From Bacillus litorisediminis (GTDB lineage: Bacteria; Bacillota; Bacilli; Bacillales; JC228), in NCBI RefSeq assembly GCF_022808645.1, contig NZ_JAKZKT010000006.1, positions 62,001 to 126,000 on the forward strand: a stretch of 64,000 nucleotides of DNA. Reading direction: 5' to 3'. The notes below the pieces were generated by a model that saw nothing but the letters and a program-made list of their open reading frames with translations, had not been told where the DNA came from and ran no database searches. The position numbers and the translations under genes are program-made. Numbering within the stretch: position 1 is the first letter of the stretch; each line of letters begins with the position of its first letter. This document shows positions 18,837 through 28,605 of the stretch, piece after piece.

Positions 18837-18904
18837 TCCCCATTAGATTTGGTAATCTAAGGGTAATCCAACATTTCTCAATTTATTCCAAGACTTGAGA
18901 AATG
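18837..18904 (+). promoter_or_regulatory. Two stem-loops in the sodA leader
   Basis: TTAGATT and AATCTAA form a 7-bp stem with a 4-nt loop. CATTTCTCAA (18872-18881) and TTGAGAAATG (18895-18904) form a perfect 10-bp stem with a 13-nt loop, ending about 15 nt before the sodA ribosome-binding site. Neither is followed by a T-run, so they look like leader structures rather than terminators. Confidence 0.45.
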
Positions 18905-18932
18905 AAATTTACATATTTGGGAGGAATATCAG

Positions 18933-19541
18933 ATGGCATATGAATTACCACAATTACCTTATGCGTATGACGCACTTGAGCCTCACATCGATAAAGAAAC
19001 AATGAACATTCACCACACTAAGCATCATAATACGTATGTAACGAATCTTAATAACGCATTACAAGGCAACGAAGAGTTATTAAGTAAGTCTGTAGAGGAT
19101 CTTATTTCTAATTTAGATGCGGTTCCTGAAGCTGCACGTACTGCTGTAAGAAATAATGGGGGTGGACATGCTAACCACTCTTTATTCTGGACAATTCTTT
19201 CTCCAAATGGAGGAGGAGAGCCAACTGGCGAAGTTGCTGAAGCGATCAATGCAAAATTTGGAAGCTATGACAAATTCAAAGAGGAATTTTCAGCTGCAGC
19301 GGCAGGCCGTTTTGGTTCAGGCTGGGCTTGGCTTGTTGTAAACAATGGCGAGCTTGAAATCACAAGTACTCCTAACCAAGACTCTCCATTAATGGAAGGC
19401 AAAACGCCAATTCTGGGTCTTGATGTTTGGGAGCATGCTTACTACTTAAATTATCAAAACCGTCGTCCTGATTACATTAAAGCTTTCTTTAATGTGATTA
19501 ACTGGGAAGAAGTTAACAAACGTTATAACGCTGCGAAGTAA
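18933..19541 (+). CDS. sodA: Superoxide dismutase, Mn/Fe family
   Basis: A 202-residue SOD that converts superoxide to peroxide and oxygen. The metal ligands are in the canonical places: His near 27 ([11 protein letters not shown]), His in NHSLFW, and Asp/His in [12 protein letters not shown]. The residues around GSGWAWLV favour the manganese type used by Bacillus. GGGAGG precedes the ATG. Gene order yqgC-sodA (yqgD)-yqgE matches B. subtilis. A clear terminator follows. Confidence 0.97.
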   Translation: MAYELPQLPYAYDALEPHIDKETMNIHHTKHHNTYVTNLNNALQGNEELLSKSVEDLISNLDAVPEAARTAVRNNGGGHANHSLFWTILSPNGGGEPTGEVAEAINAKFGSYDKFKEEFSAAAAGRFGSGWAWLVVNNGELEITSTPNQDSPLMEGKTPILGLDVWEHAYYLNYQNRRPDYIKAFFNVINWEEVNKRYNAAK

Positions 19542-19547
19542 ATAAGA

Positions 19548-19582
19548 AATGGAGGGGATCAGATTGGTCCCCTCCATTTTTT
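19548..19582 (+). terminator. Terminator of sodA
   Basis: AAATGGAGGGGA pairs with TCCCCTCCATTT and a T-run follows. Confidence 0.9.
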
Positions 19583-19805
19583 TGAATTTGATTATGAAGC
19601 AGGCTGCTCCGGTATTGATGAATATGAATGGTTAATCAGCGGATATTGCAATTTATAAAAAAAATTTACGGTTTATCAATGTTTACTAAATAATGTCCAA
19701 CTCCATCATGCCAGCAACTGCAGTTCTCCCCATCCATTCGACAAAAAATGTATAATGTCTCCCCTTCATTCAAACAATAAGGTTATGAAAAAGGGGAGAC
19801 CTATC

Positions 19806-21023
19806 ATGAGTTATTTTAAAAAATGGATCGGTGATGTGGATCTTTCCAAAGATTTACTCCTCCTGCTAATAATAGGTGGATTATATTCGCTTAGCGTCGC
19901 CTTATCCAATACTTTTGTGAATATTTATTTATGGAAACAATCAGAAGACTATGTAGATTTAGGGTTATACAACTTAGCTGTTGTCGTATTTCAGCCTTTA
20001 ACTTTCATTCTCGCAGGACGGTGGGCAAAAAAAGTGGATCGGGTCATTGTCCTTAGAATGGGAGTTTCTTTTTTAGCAATCTTTTATACGACAGTCCTGT
20101 TGGTTGGAGAAAAAGCTTCGCAATTTATCTTCCTGCTGGGAGCTTTATTAGGAATCGGCTATGGTTTTTACTGGCTTGCCTTTAATGTTTTGACCTTTGA
20201 AATAACAGAGCCGGAAACAAGGGATTTTTTTAATGGTTTTACAGGGGTATTATCCTCTTCAGGCGGCATGATCGGTCCGATTGCCTCAGGGTATATTATT
20301 TCAAATTTAAGTGAATTTACCGGTTATACCATCATATTTTCACTTTCATTGGGCTTGTTTATCTTAGCCGTTATATTAAGCTTCTTTCTGCAGAGACGCC
20401 CGGCTTCAGGAAGGTATCTTTTTATCAGAATCATAAAGGAAAGGCAGTTTAATAAAAACTGGAAATATATTACGAATGCCCATTTTTTTCAAGGGCTTCG
20501 TGAGGGAACCTTTGTATTCGTGATTTCCGTTTTTGTTTACCTGTCTTCAGGGAGTGAAATGGGATTAGGAACGTATGGGTTAATTAATTCGGCCATCTCC
20601 TTTTTGGGCTACTATATCATTTCACGGATTATTAAAACGAAACATAGAAAACGATCGATATTAATTGGCGGGGTCCTTTTATATGCAGCGATTTTTTTGA
20701 TTGTTTTTGATGTTTCGTATGCGAAATTACTGTTGTATGGAGGAATAATTGCGATTGCCTATCCGACCTTGCTGGTTCCTTATATTTCGATGACTTACGA
20801 TGTGATTGGCACAGGCTGGAGGGCAGCGGAAATGAGAATTGAATATATCGTTGTCCGTGAGATTTTCCTTAATTGTGGGCGTATCGTCTCAATCCTATCC
20901 TTCCTTTTTACAATCCATTTATTTAATCCAACCGAGGGTTTGCCTTTTTTGCTAATGATATTAGGTGCTGGCCATCTAATTATTTACTTTTGTGTAAGAA
21001 AGGTGCAATTTCAATCCACTTAA
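19806..21023 (+). CDS. yqgE: MFS transporter YqgE
   Basis: A 405-residue major facilitator with about twelve hydrophobic segments and a central loop after LQRRPASGR. Position beside sodA and pbpA matches yqgE. The ATG at 19806 follows AAAGGGGAGA, whereas the ATG at 19755 has no good signal. The substrate cannot be inferred. A terminator follows. Confidence 0.85.
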   Translation: MSYFKKWIGDVDLSKDLLLLLIIGGLYSLSVALSNTFVNIYLWKQSEDYVDLGLYNLAVVVFQPLTFILAGRWAKKVDRVIVLRMGVSFLAIFYTTVLLVGEKASQFIFLLGALLGIGYGFYWLAFNVLTFEITEPETRDFFNGFTGVLSSSGGMIGPIASGYIISNLSEFTGYTIIFSLSLGLFILAVILSFFLQRRPASGRYLFIRIIKERQFNKNWKYITNAHFFQGLREGTFVFVISVFVYLSSGSEMGLGTYGLINSAISFLGYYIISRIIKTKHRKRSILIGGVLLYAAIFLIVFDVSYAKLLLYGGIIAIAYPTLLVPYISMTYDVIGTGWRAAEMRIEYIVVREIFLNCGRIVSILSFLFTIHLFNPTEGLPFLLMILGAGHLIIYFCVRKVQFQST

Positions 21024-21053
21024 AAAAGAGAACTGAGGGGTTCTCTTTTTTTT
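21022..21053 (+). terminator. Terminator of yqgE
   Basis: AAAAAAGAGAAC and TTCTCTTTTTTTT form a stem with a T-run directly after the stop codon. Confidence 0.85.
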
Positions 21054-21157
21054 GACAAAAAATTGTCAATAAAAAGTGGTTCGTTTTTTACTAGAATTCC
21101 TCAGTAATATTCCTTACAATAAAGAAAGAACAAATATTAGAGAGAGTGTGAAAGCTT

Positions 21158-23335
21158 ATGGGAAAAAAGAAGAAAAAAACCCATATCCCCTTTCGTTTAA
21201 ATATTTTATTCTTTTGTGTGTTTTTGTTATTTTCTGCCCTGATTTTTCGGCTTGGCGTAGTTCAAATCGTAAATGGGGAGGATTATTCGAAAGCCATTGA
21301 ACGTACAGAAGAAATTACGGTAAACAATTCTGTACCACGGGGGAAAATGATTGATCGGAATGGGAAGGTAATCGTTGATAATATACCGCTCAATGCCATT
21401 ACGTACACTCAGGAGCAATATGCTGATCAAAGCAAGATGCTTGAAGTGGCGGAGCGGCTGGCGTTACTCATTGAAAAAGATACTGATGATTTAACTGAGC
21501 GGGAAAAGAAAGATTTTTGGCTGATGACACATCCAGAAGAGGCTGAAGCTCTCATCACTGAACAGGACAGACAAGCTCTCGAGGATGAGAAAATTGATAG
21601 CCTTTATGAGGTTCAGTTAGAGCGGGTGACGGAGGAGCATATTAAGTCTCTTACGAAAGAAGAACTAGAAGTAGCTGCAATCTACTTTGAATTTATTGGT
21701 GGTTATGCTCTCACACCGCAAATTGTAAAGAATGAAAATGTTACGGCAGAAGAATTCGCAGTTGTCAGCGAAAATCTAGAAGCGCTCCCAGGTGTTGATA
21801 CTACGACAGATTGGGAAAGATACTATGCATTTGGTGATACGCTGAAATCTTTATTGGGTAAAGTATCGTCTGCTGAAGAGGGGCTGCCTCGTGAAGAGCT
21901 AGACTATTATACAACACGAGGATACAGTTTAAATGACCGCGTTGGTCTTAGCTATTTAGAAAAAGTGTATGAAGACCTCTTGCATGGACAAAAGGCTAAG
22001 GTTAAAACGGTTACCGATAATAATGGAAATATCATGGATACAGAAGTGATTTCTGAAGGGGAACGGGGTAAAGACCTAGTCCTGACCATTGACATGGAGC
22101 TTCAGCAAAAAGTCGAACAAATTATTGAAGAAGAATTAATGGAGAAAAAACAGAGACCTGGCACCGATTACTTGGATCGTGCTTTTGTAGTTATAATGGA
22201 CCCTTACACAGGTGAAATATTAACGATTGCCGGTAAGCTATATCAAAAGAATGAAAAAACAGGCAAATTGGAAATGCAGGATTTTGCTTTAGGAAATATA
22301 ACAACTTCCTATGTAATGGGGTCCGCTGTTAAAGGCGCAACTGTTCTTACAGGATATGAAGAGGGTGTCCTTGAGGTTGGCGGAAGGTTATACGATGAAG
22401 TGATTAAAATTGCGAAGACCCCTGAAAAAAGTACGCTTAATGGAGCACTTGGATGGATTGATGATCTAAGAGCTATTCGCAGGTCATCTAACGGTTTCAT
22501 GTATAAAATTGCGATTGGAATCGGTGATGGAAATTATCAGTACAACCAGCCATTGCCTTTACGACAAGATTCTTTAGATATTTTCAGAAGAAATTTTGCC
22601 CAATTTGGTCTTGGGGTACCGACAGGCATTGATTTGCCAAATGAGCAGATTGGATACAAGGGTCCTTTTGGATCTGGTTTTGTACTAGACTATTCAATTG
22701 GACAATATGATTCCTATACTCCGCTGCAAATGGCGCAATATGTATCCACAATCGCAAATGACGGGTATCGGATGAAACCGCAGTTAGTGAAAGAAGTTAG
22801 AGAACCTATATTAGACCAAGAACATTTAGGACCTATTCTCGATACCTTTGACCCTGTTGTGTTAAACCGTTTAACCATGTCACAAGATGAAATTGATCAG
22901 GTACAGCTTGGTTTTTATCAAGTGATGAACCATTCAGAAGGAACGGCACGTTCGTTCCGGGATCTTCCGTATGAACCTGCCGGAAAGACAGGAACAGCTG
23001 AAACCTATATATATGACCCAGAATTAGAAAGAGCTGTTCCAACTACTAATCTTTCATTGGTTGGCTATGCTCCATACGAGAACCCTGAAATTGCAATTGC
23101 CATAGTGGTTCCTTCAGCTTATCAAGGTAATGCCAAGCACAATATGAACTTAGATATCGGTCAAAAAGTATTTAATGCCTATTTTGAATTAAAAGAAAGC
23201 CGCAGTACTGAAAATAATCCTGTTCAAGGTATTCAAAATATAGATGAAGTACAGGAAGGGCAGGAAACAATTCGCGAAGAAAATGAACAGGGCATCGCAG
23301 AAGAAAGTGATCAAGAAGAAACTAGCACACCATAA
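21158..23335 (+). CDS. pbpA: Class B penicillin-binding protein, PBP2a type
   Basis: A 725-residue transpeptidase for peptidoglycan cross-linking during side-wall growth. An N-terminal membrane anchor (about residues 13-33) is followed by the PBP dimerisation domain (NSVPRGKMIDRNG). The transpeptidase motifs are SAVK (Ser389), SSN (443-445) and KTGTAE (610-615). The C-terminal 40 residues are acidic and low in complexity. The locus matches B. subtilis pbpA (yqgF). The start follows AGAGAGTG and a terminator follows the gene. Confidence 0.93.
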   Translation: MGKKKKKTHIPFRLNILFFCVFLLFSALIFRLGVVQIVNGEDYSKAIERTEEITVNNSVPRGKMIDRNGKVIVDNIPLNAITYTQEQYADQSKMLEVAERLALLIEKDTDDLTEREKKDFWLMTHPEEAEALITEQDRQALEDEKIDSLYEVQLERVTEEHIKSLTKEELEVAAIYFEFIGGYALTPQIVKNENVTAEEFAVVSENLEALPGVDTTTDWERYYAFGDTLKSLLGKVSSAEEGLPREELDYYTTRGYSLNDRVGLSYLEKVYEDLLHGQKAKVKTVTDNNGNIMDTEVISEGERGKDLVLTIDMELQQKVEQIIEEELMEKKQRPGTDYLDRAFVVIMDPYTGEILTIAGKLYQKNEKTGKLEMQDFALGNITTSYVMGSAVKGATVLTGYEEGVLEVGGRLYDEVIKIAKTPEKSTLNGALGWIDDLRAIRRSSNGFMYKIAIGIGDGNYQYNQPLPLRQDSLDIFRRNFAQFGLGVPTGIDLPNEQIGYKGPFGSGFVLDYSIGQYDSYTPLQMAQYVSTIANDGYRMKPQLVKEVREPILDQEHLGPILDTFDPVVLNRLTMSQDEIDQVQLGFYQVMNHSEGTARSFRDLPYEPAGKTGTAETYIYDPELERAVPTTNLSLVGYAPYENPEIAIAIVVPSAYQGNAKHNMNLDIGQKVFNAYFELKESRSTENNPVQGIQNIDEVQEGQETIREENEQGIAEESDQEETSTP

Positions 23336-23339
23336 AACA

Positions 23340-23377
23340 AAAACCTGATGTGACAAATTGTTCACATCAGGTTTTTT
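23340..23377 (+). terminator. Terminator of pbpA
   Basis: AAAACCTGATGTGA and TCACATCAGGTTTTTT form a strong stem with a T-run. Confidence 0.92.
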
Positions 23378-23509
23378 GTCGTTTTATGAACAATAAGAGA
23401 AGGAACTGAGGCAAATTGCTTATTCTATCGTTTTTCATATTTTACCCGAAACAGGTAACACTAATTACATAATCGTCGGGGTTCCATGATTATGCCTATT
23501 TTATCGCGA

Positions 23510-23563
23510 TTTACAAAACGTTAACATTTCGTTTATACGTGGTTAAAACTCTGTCTGTATTCT
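23510..23563 (+). promoter_or_regulatory. PhoP box array and -10 of the pst operon
   Basis: Four TTAACA-like hexamers recur every 11 bp with 5-bp spacers: TTTACA (23510), TTAACA (23521), TTTATA (23532) and TTAAAA (23543). A -10-like TATTCT lies at 23558-23563. This is the layout of PhoP~P-activated promoters in Bacillus, which implies induction by phosphate starvation. Confidence 0.8.
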
Positions 23564-23611
23564 AGACATGTAGGACAACAAATTACAAAAGTCTTAGGGG
23601 GAATTCTTACA

Positions 23612-24586
23612 ATGAACTTCTTTAAAAAATTCGGTCTGCTTGCCCTATTAGCAGCTGTAATGGTTTTTGCTGCGGCATGTGGTACAGACCCAGAAACTGA
23701 TAATGGAGAAGGTAACGGAGCAACTGGCGATGATAGCGAAACTGCTCTTTCTGGTGAAATTGCAATTGATGGTTCTTCAACCGTTTATCCAATTATGGAA
23801 GCTGTAGCTGAAGAATTTACGCTTGCTAATCCTGATGTAAAAGTAACAGTTGCATTTTCTGGTACTGGCGGCGGATTTGAAAAATTCATCGCAGGTTCTA
23901 CACAAATGAGTAATGCTTCTCGCCCAATCAAAGATGAAGAAGCGGCAGCTCTTGAAGAAGCAGGTATTGAATATACTGAATTCGAATTAGCAAAAGACGG
24001 ATTATCTGTTGTTGTTAACCCTGAAAATGATTTTGTTGATCACCTAACAGTAGAAGAATTGAAAAAAATGTGGATTGAAGACGGTACTGTGAAAAAATGG
24101 TCTGATATTCGTCCGGAATGGCCAGACGAAGAAATTAAATTCTATTCTCCTGGTACTTCATCAGGAACATATGATTACTGGAACGAAGTAATCCTTGAGG
24201 ATGAGCCAATGGTTAAGGATGCAACACTTTCTGAAGATGACAATGTTCTTGTAACTGGTGTAACTGGTGATAAATACGCGATTGGATTCTTCGGTTATGC
24301 TTACTATCAAGAAAACCAAGATAAGCTAAAAGTGGTTCCTATTGATGGAGGAAACGGTCCAGTTGAACCAACTGCTGAAACAGTTGAATCTGGTGAATAT
24401 GCTCCATTATCTCGTCCGCTCTTCACTTATGTAGACAATGCAGCGATTAAAGAAGATCCAGCGGTTTATGAATATGTGAAGTTTTTACTTGAAAACTCAG
24501 CTGATCTGGCAGCTAGCGTAGGTTACGTAAGTCTTCCAGAAGAAAAATATACAGAACAGCTTGAACTTCTTGAAACATTAAAATAA
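23612..24586 (+). CDS. pstS: Phosphate-binding lipoprotein PstS
   Basis: A 324-residue ABC substrate-binding protein. It has a signal peptide with lipobox (AAAC, Cys23) and an acidic linker. The mature domain has the phosphate-binding motifs IDGSSTVYPI, FSGTGGGFEKF and YSPGTSSGTYDYW. It delivers phosphate to PstCA on the outer membrane face. It is the first gene after the PhoP boxes. A stem-loop before pstC may keep its transcript more abundant than the rest of the operon. Confidence 0.96.
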   Translation: MNFFKKFGLLALLAAVMVFAAACGTDPETDNGEGNGATGDDSETALSGEIAIDGSSTVYPIMEAVAEEFTLANPDVKVTVAFSGTGGGFEKFIAGSTQMSNASRPIKDEEAAALEEAGIEYTEFELAKDGLSVVVNPENDFVDHLTVEELKKMWIEDGTVKKWSDIRPEWPDEEIKFYSPGTSSGTYDYWNEVILEDEPMVKDATLSEDDNVLVTGVTGDKYAIGFFGYAYYQENQDKLKVVPIDGGNGPVEPTAETVESGEYAPLSRPLFTYVDNAAIKEDPAVYEYVKFLLENSADLAASVGYVSLPEEKYTEQLELLETLK

Positions 24587-24599
24587 AAAATTTGGGGAG

Positions 24600-24625
24600 A
24601 AGCGCTTTTTTCGAAGCGCTTTTCC
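24600..24625 (+). terminator. Attenuating stem-loop between pstS and pstC
   Basis: AGCGCTT and AAGCGCT form a 7-bp stem followed by only TTTTCC. The weak tail suggests partial termination or 3'-end protection of the pstS message rather than a full stop. Confidence 0.5.
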
Positions 24626-24656
24626 TGGTGTAATTTGGATGGAAGGGGTTTTCATC

Positions 24657-25595
24657 TTGGAAAAAACAAAACAATCGTCAATTCAACAGATGATAGAGGA
24701 GAATAAATCAAAAAGAAATACTAGCTCTACAATAGAGAAAGCAGTGCCTTGGATTTTGTTAGTGATCGCAAGTGTATCGGTTTTAACGACCATTGGAATA
24801 GTTTTAACATTAGTCTTTGAAACTATTACTTTTTTTACTAAAACTTCATTTTGGGCATTTTTAACAGGAACCGAATGGTACCCATTTACAGGTGATGCAT
24901 CTTACGGTGTATTAGCGTTAGTTAGTGGAACACTAAAAATAACAGTCATTGCCATGATCGTAGCTGTGCCTATTGGTCTGGGAGCCGCCATTTATTTGAG
25001 TGAGTATGCTACAGATAGAGCCAGAAGAATTATTAAACCGATTTTAGAAGTATTAGCAGGAGTTCCAACCATTGTGTATGGCTTTTTTGCGCTTACTTTT
25101 GTAACGCCTCTTCTAAGGGAGCTTATTCCAGGCATGGAAATCTTTAATGCGCTAAGTCCCGGTATTGTAGTAGGAATTATGATTATCCCGATGATTGCAT
25201 CTTTATCCGAGGACGCAATGGGGTCTGTTCCTAAAGCGATTCGAGAAGGGGCTTATGCAATGGGAGCAACTCGTTTTGAAGTGGCATTAAAAATTGTTTT
25301 TCCTGCTGCACTTTCAGGAATAGTTGCTTCTATTGTACTGGCTGTTTCAAGAGCAATCGGAGAAACCATGATTGTTTCGATTGGGGCGGGATCAACTCCA
25401 ACCTTTGATTGGAATGTCTTAGAATCCATCCAGACGATGACAGGATATATTGTTCAAGTTAGTACAGGGGATGCGGGATTAGGTTCAACGATTTATTATA
25501 GTATCTTTGCCGTCGGCTTTACCCTGTTTGTATTCACCCTAGTCATGAATATGCTTGCTCAATTTATTTCACGTCGCTTTAGGGAGGAATACTAA
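24657..25595 (+). CDS. pstC: Phosphate ABC transporter permease PstC
   Basis: A 312-residue permease with an N-terminal cytoplasmic tail, six membrane segments and the EAA-type loop AIREGAYAMGATRFEVALKIVFPAA. I prefer the TTG at 24657 because GGAAGGGG lies 8 nt upstream; the ATG at 24639 is itself next to that ribosome-binding site. Its TAA overlaps the pstA ATG by one base, giving tight coupling. Confidence 0.93.
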   Translation: MEKTKQSSIQQMIEENKSKRNTSSTIEKAVPWILLVIASVSVLTTIGIVLTLVFETITFFTKTSFWAFLTGTEWYPFTGDASYGVLALVSGTLKITVIAMIVAVPIGLGAAIYLSEYATDRARRIIKPILEVLAGVPTIVYGFFALTFVTPLLRELIPGMEIFNALSPGIVVGIMIIPMIASLSEDAMGSVPKAIREGAYAMGATRFEVALKIVFPAALSGIVASIVLAVSRAIGETMIVSIGAGSTPTFDWNVLESIQTMTGYIVQVSTGDAGLGSTIYYSIFAVGFTLFVFTLVMNMLAQFISRRFREEY

Positions 25596-26473
25596 TGAAC
25601 TTAATCGATCATTCAAAAGTAACGAAGAGAATTTCGCTAAGGCTTACCATGAATATTTTATTAAATGGTCTATTCTTATTTGCGACCATTTTTGGGCTTC
25701 TTGTGCTTGCCATTCTTCTATATCGGATATTCACTCAAGGAATTGGGTTTTTAGATATCGATTTCTTAACAAATTTTGCTTCTCGTATTCCTGAACGAGC
25801 AGGAGTAGTAGCTGCTTTGGTCGGATCCATTTGGCTAATGGTTGTGGTTGCTCCTATCTCCTTACTTTTAGGGGTAGGTACAGCCCTTTATTTAGAGGAA
25901 TATGCGCAAAAAAACAAACTGACTCAGCTCATTCAAATTAATATTTCTAACCTTGCCGGTGTTCCTTCCATTGTGTTTGGATTGCTGGGGCTGGCGATTT
26001 TTGTTCATGCATTGGCCTTTGGAACAAGTATTTTAGCTGCATCACTAACCATGAGTCTTCTAATATTACCCGTGATTATCGTAGCATCACAGGAAGCCAT
26101 CCGAGCTGTGCCAAAGGAATTGAGAGAGGCATCTTATGGAATGGGCGCTACCAAATGGCAAACGATTGTAAAGGTTGTATTGCCTGCTGCGATTCCAGGA
26201 ATCTTAACAGGCGGGATTTTAGCTCTTTCTAGGGCAGTTGGAGAGACTGCTCCATTGATTGTTATCGGGATTCCGACATTTGTTCCATTTTTGCCGTCAT
26301 CTATTTTAGATTCATTTACAGCTTTGCCAATACAAATTTATGACTGGACGAGTAGGCCACAAACTGATTTTCACGATTTGGCTGCAGCCGGAATCATTGT
26401 GTTGCTGATTTTTATCATTCTGATGAATTCCATTGCTGTCTGGATTCGCAACAAATTTGAAAAGAGATATTAA
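25595..26473 (+). CDS. pstA: Phosphate ABC transporter permease PstA
   Basis: A 292-residue partner of PstC with six membrane segments and the EAA loop ELREASYGMGATKWQTIVKVVLPAA. It begins at the overlapping TAATG of pstC behind AGGGAGG. With PstB it forms the high-affinity phosphate importer. Confidence 0.95.
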   Translation: MNLIDHSKVTKRISLRLTMNILLNGLFLFATIFGLLVLAILLYRIFTQGIGFLDIDFLTNFASRIPERAGVVAALVGSIWLMVVVAPISLLLGVGTALYLEEYAQKNKLTQLIQINISNLAGVPSIVFGLLGLAIFVHALAFGTSILAASLTMSLLILPVIIVASQEAIRAVPKELREASYGMGATKWQTIVKVVLPAAIPGILTGGILALSRAVGETAPLIVIGIPTFVPFLPSSILDSFTALPIQIYDWTSRPQTDFHDLAAAGIIVLLIFIILMNSIAVWIRNKFEKRY

Positions 26474-26502
26474 TCATATAAGGATTGAAAGGGGTTTTCA
26501 AA

Positions 26503-27321
26503 ATGCAGCAAACTTTGGCTAAAATAGAGAAAAAAGAAATCAATAACCAAGAAAATAAACCGAATGCTAAAATTGTATATGAAACAAAACAATTAAACCT
26601 TTGGTATGGGAATAACCATGCATTAAAAAACATTAACTTAGATATAACGGAAAACGAAGTGACAGCTATTATAGGTCCTTCTGGGTGCGGTAAATCAACT
26701 TATATTAAAACCTTAAACCGTATGATTGAATTAGTCCCTAATGTAAAAACCGCTGGTGAGATTAATTATCGCGGTAAAAATATTTTTGATAAATCGTATC
26801 GAGTTGAAGAACTTCGGACAAAAGTCGGAATGGTTTTCCAAAAACCAAATCCTTTCCCAAAATCCATCTATGAGAACATCGCGTATGGGCCAAAAATTCA
26901 TGGGATTCGAAATAAGAAAATTTTAGATCAAATCGTTGAAAAAAGTCTTCGCGGTGCAGCACTATGGGATGAAGTGAAAGATCGTTTAAACGAAAATGCC
27001 TATGGTTTATCTGGAGGTCAGCAGCAGCGTCTTTGTATAGCCCGCTGTCTAGCCATTGAACCTGATGTAATTTTAATGGATGAACCAACATCTGCCCTTG
27101 ACCCAATTTCTACCCTCAAAGTGGAAGAGCTTGTTCAGGAACTGAAAAAGGATTATAGTATTATCATTGTTACACATAACATGCAGCAAGCGGCTCGGAT
27201 TTCAGACAAAACAGCATTTTTCTTAAATGGAGAAATAGTAGAATTTGCTCCTACGGATGTTATTTTTTCCAATCCAAGTGACAAACGGACTGAAGATTAT
27301 ATTACCGGTCGTTTTGGATAA
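26503..27321 (+). CDS. pstB: Phosphate ABC transporter ATP-binding protein PstB
   Basis: A 272-residue ABC ATPase with Walker [10 protein letters not shown], signature LSGGQQQR, Walker B VILMDEP and VTHN switch. The N-terminal lead of about 25 residues is basic and polar. The ATG at 26503 follows GAAAGGGG. Only one pstB copy is present, unlike the pstBA-pstBB pair of B. subtilis. Confidence 0.95.
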   Translation: MQQTLAKIEKKEINNQENKPNAKIVYETKQLNLWYGNNHALKNINLDITENEVTAIIGPSGCGKSTYIKTLNRMIELVPNVKTAGEINYRGKNIFDKSYRVEELRTKVGMVFQKPNPFPKSIYENIAYGPKIHGIRNKKILDQIVEKSLRGAALWDEVKDRLNENAYGLSGGQQQRLCIARCLAIEPDVILMDEPTSALDPISTLKVEELVQELKKDYSIIIVTHNMQQAARISDKTAFFLNGEIVEFAPTDVIFSNPSDKRTEDYITGRFG

Positions 27322-27389
27322 AAACATCATGATTATAAAATCGGTTACCATCATTCCTGATCATTCATTTTGCATAAGGGGGCAGAAAA

Positions 27390-28049
27390 ATGCCAGTTAG
27401 AGAACAATTTGAAATTAATTTAAAAGAGCTTCAGGATAAATTAATTCAATTAGGAAACTTTGCGAAATCGGCTTTAATCAATGCATTAGACGCACTTGAA
27501 AATCAAGATGTTGAAAAAGCCCTAGAAATAATGGATGAAGATGTAAATGCGGATTTACTGGAAGATGAAATTAATGATACCGCTATATTATTAATTGCAA
27601 AGCAACAGCCAGTTGCGATTGACTTAAGAAGAATTATTGTTGCGATTAAGATTGCCTCGGATCTTGAACGGATGGCAGATTTTGCTGTGAACATAGCTAA
27701 ATCAACGATCCGAATTGGCAATCAGCCTTTAGTAAAACCGATTGATTCGATTAAAAAAATGCATGAAAGCACAATTAAAATGATCGAATTAGCTATTGAA
27801 GGCTACTATCAAGAAGATTTAGTTAAAGCAAAAGAATTAGCGGATATCGATGACGTAGTAGATGATCTTTACGGCTCAACGATTCAAGAATTACTTTCTT
27901 TAATGCAAACCCAGCCGGAAAATCATTCACAAATTACACAATTATCGTTTGTGTGCCGGTATTTGGAAAGAACTGCAGACCATGCAACCAATATTGCTGA
28001 ATACATCTTTTATTTGGTTAAAGGGCGCAGATACGATTTAAACCAGTAA
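27390..28049 (+). CDS. phoU: Phosphate signalling protein PhoU
   Basis: A 219-residue all-helical PhoU with the two repeated metal-binding helices ASDLERMADFAVNIAK and CRYLERTADHATNIAEY. It modulates Pst transport and PhoPR signalling. It ends the pst operon behind AAGGGGGC. B. subtilis 168 lacks phoU in its pst operon, so this arrangement is closer to other Bacillaceae. A terminator follows. Confidence 0.95.
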   Translation: MPVREQFEINLKELQDKLIQLGNFAKSALINALDALENQDVEKALEIMDEDVNADLLEDEINDTAILLIAKQQPVAIDLRRIIVAIKIASDLERMADFAVNIAKSTIRIGNQPLVKPIDSIKKMHESTIKMIELAIEGYYQEDLVKAKELADIDDVVDDLYGSTIQELLSLMQTQPENHSQITQLSFVCRYLERTADHATNIAEYIFYLVKGRRYDLNQ

Positions 28050-28063
28050 CTCAGTTACCCAAA

Positions 28064-28097
28064 AAAAGGGCTGACATCCATTGGAGTCAGCCCTTTT
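28064..28097. terminator. Bidirectional terminator after phoU
   Basis: AAAAGGGCTGAC and GTCAGCCCTTTT form a 12-bp stem between convergent genes. Confidence 0.9.
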
Positions 28098-28605
28098 ATC
28101 TACCTTTGGTAATAATAGATGTAATCACTTCAAATGACATATCGCTTCTAACTTGATAGGAACCAATTTGGATGGCCCCGTCTAACTTCCTGTCTATTAA
28201 ATATTGCTGGAATACAAATGAATCATCAATAATCCCATTTTGCTCTAATCTTTCTGCCACATCACTTGAATTCATTCCTGCTGCAATAGTTAATGTGTAG
28301 GATTTGACTTCATCCTTTGTTTCTTTTGCAGGTGTTTGACTTGTGGAGACACTTGAGTCTTCAGTTTCTGCAGCTGTAGCTTCTACAGATTGTTCCCCTG
28401 CCGGTTTACCGGTTACAATTTGTGCCTGTAAATCATTCCATTCAGCTGTCGTTAGTACCTGATAACCGTTCTTTTTCAATTCAGCAATTGCTTGATTGGG
28501 ATCGATATTATTACTATCATTATCTGAGTTATAAACACCTAATAAACTGATACATGCAGTTAAAAACATCCCCGCTGCGAATCCCTGTAATAAATGTCGC
28601 TGCAT
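28096..28605 (-). CDS. Membrane-anchored protein with MltG/YceG-like C-terminus
   Basis: A 169-residue protein with an N-terminal membrane segment (residues 6-26), a polar linker rich in Thr, Ser and Glu, then a segment YTLTIAAGMNSSDVAERLEQNGIIDD resembling the small LysM-like subdomain of endolytic transglycosylases. The catalytic MltG domain is absent, so it is probably not an enzyme. It overlaps the stop of the gene upstream by one base (TAATG), making a two-gene unit. Confidence 0.65.
   Translation of the reverse strand: MQRHLLQGFAAGMFLTACISLLGVYNSDNDSNNIDPNQAIAELKKNGYQVLTTAEWNDLQAQIVTGKPAGEQSVEATAAETEDSSVSTSQTPAKETKDEVKSYTLTIAAGMNSSDVAERLEQNGIIDDSFVFQQYLIDRKLDGAIQIGSYQVRSDMSFEVITSIITKGR

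Noticed and set aside
21052-21069. TTGACAA/TTGTCAA palindrome as a promoter of pbpA
   Set aside because: TTGACA resembles a -35 box but no -10 follows at suitable distance; it may only extend the preceding terminator region.
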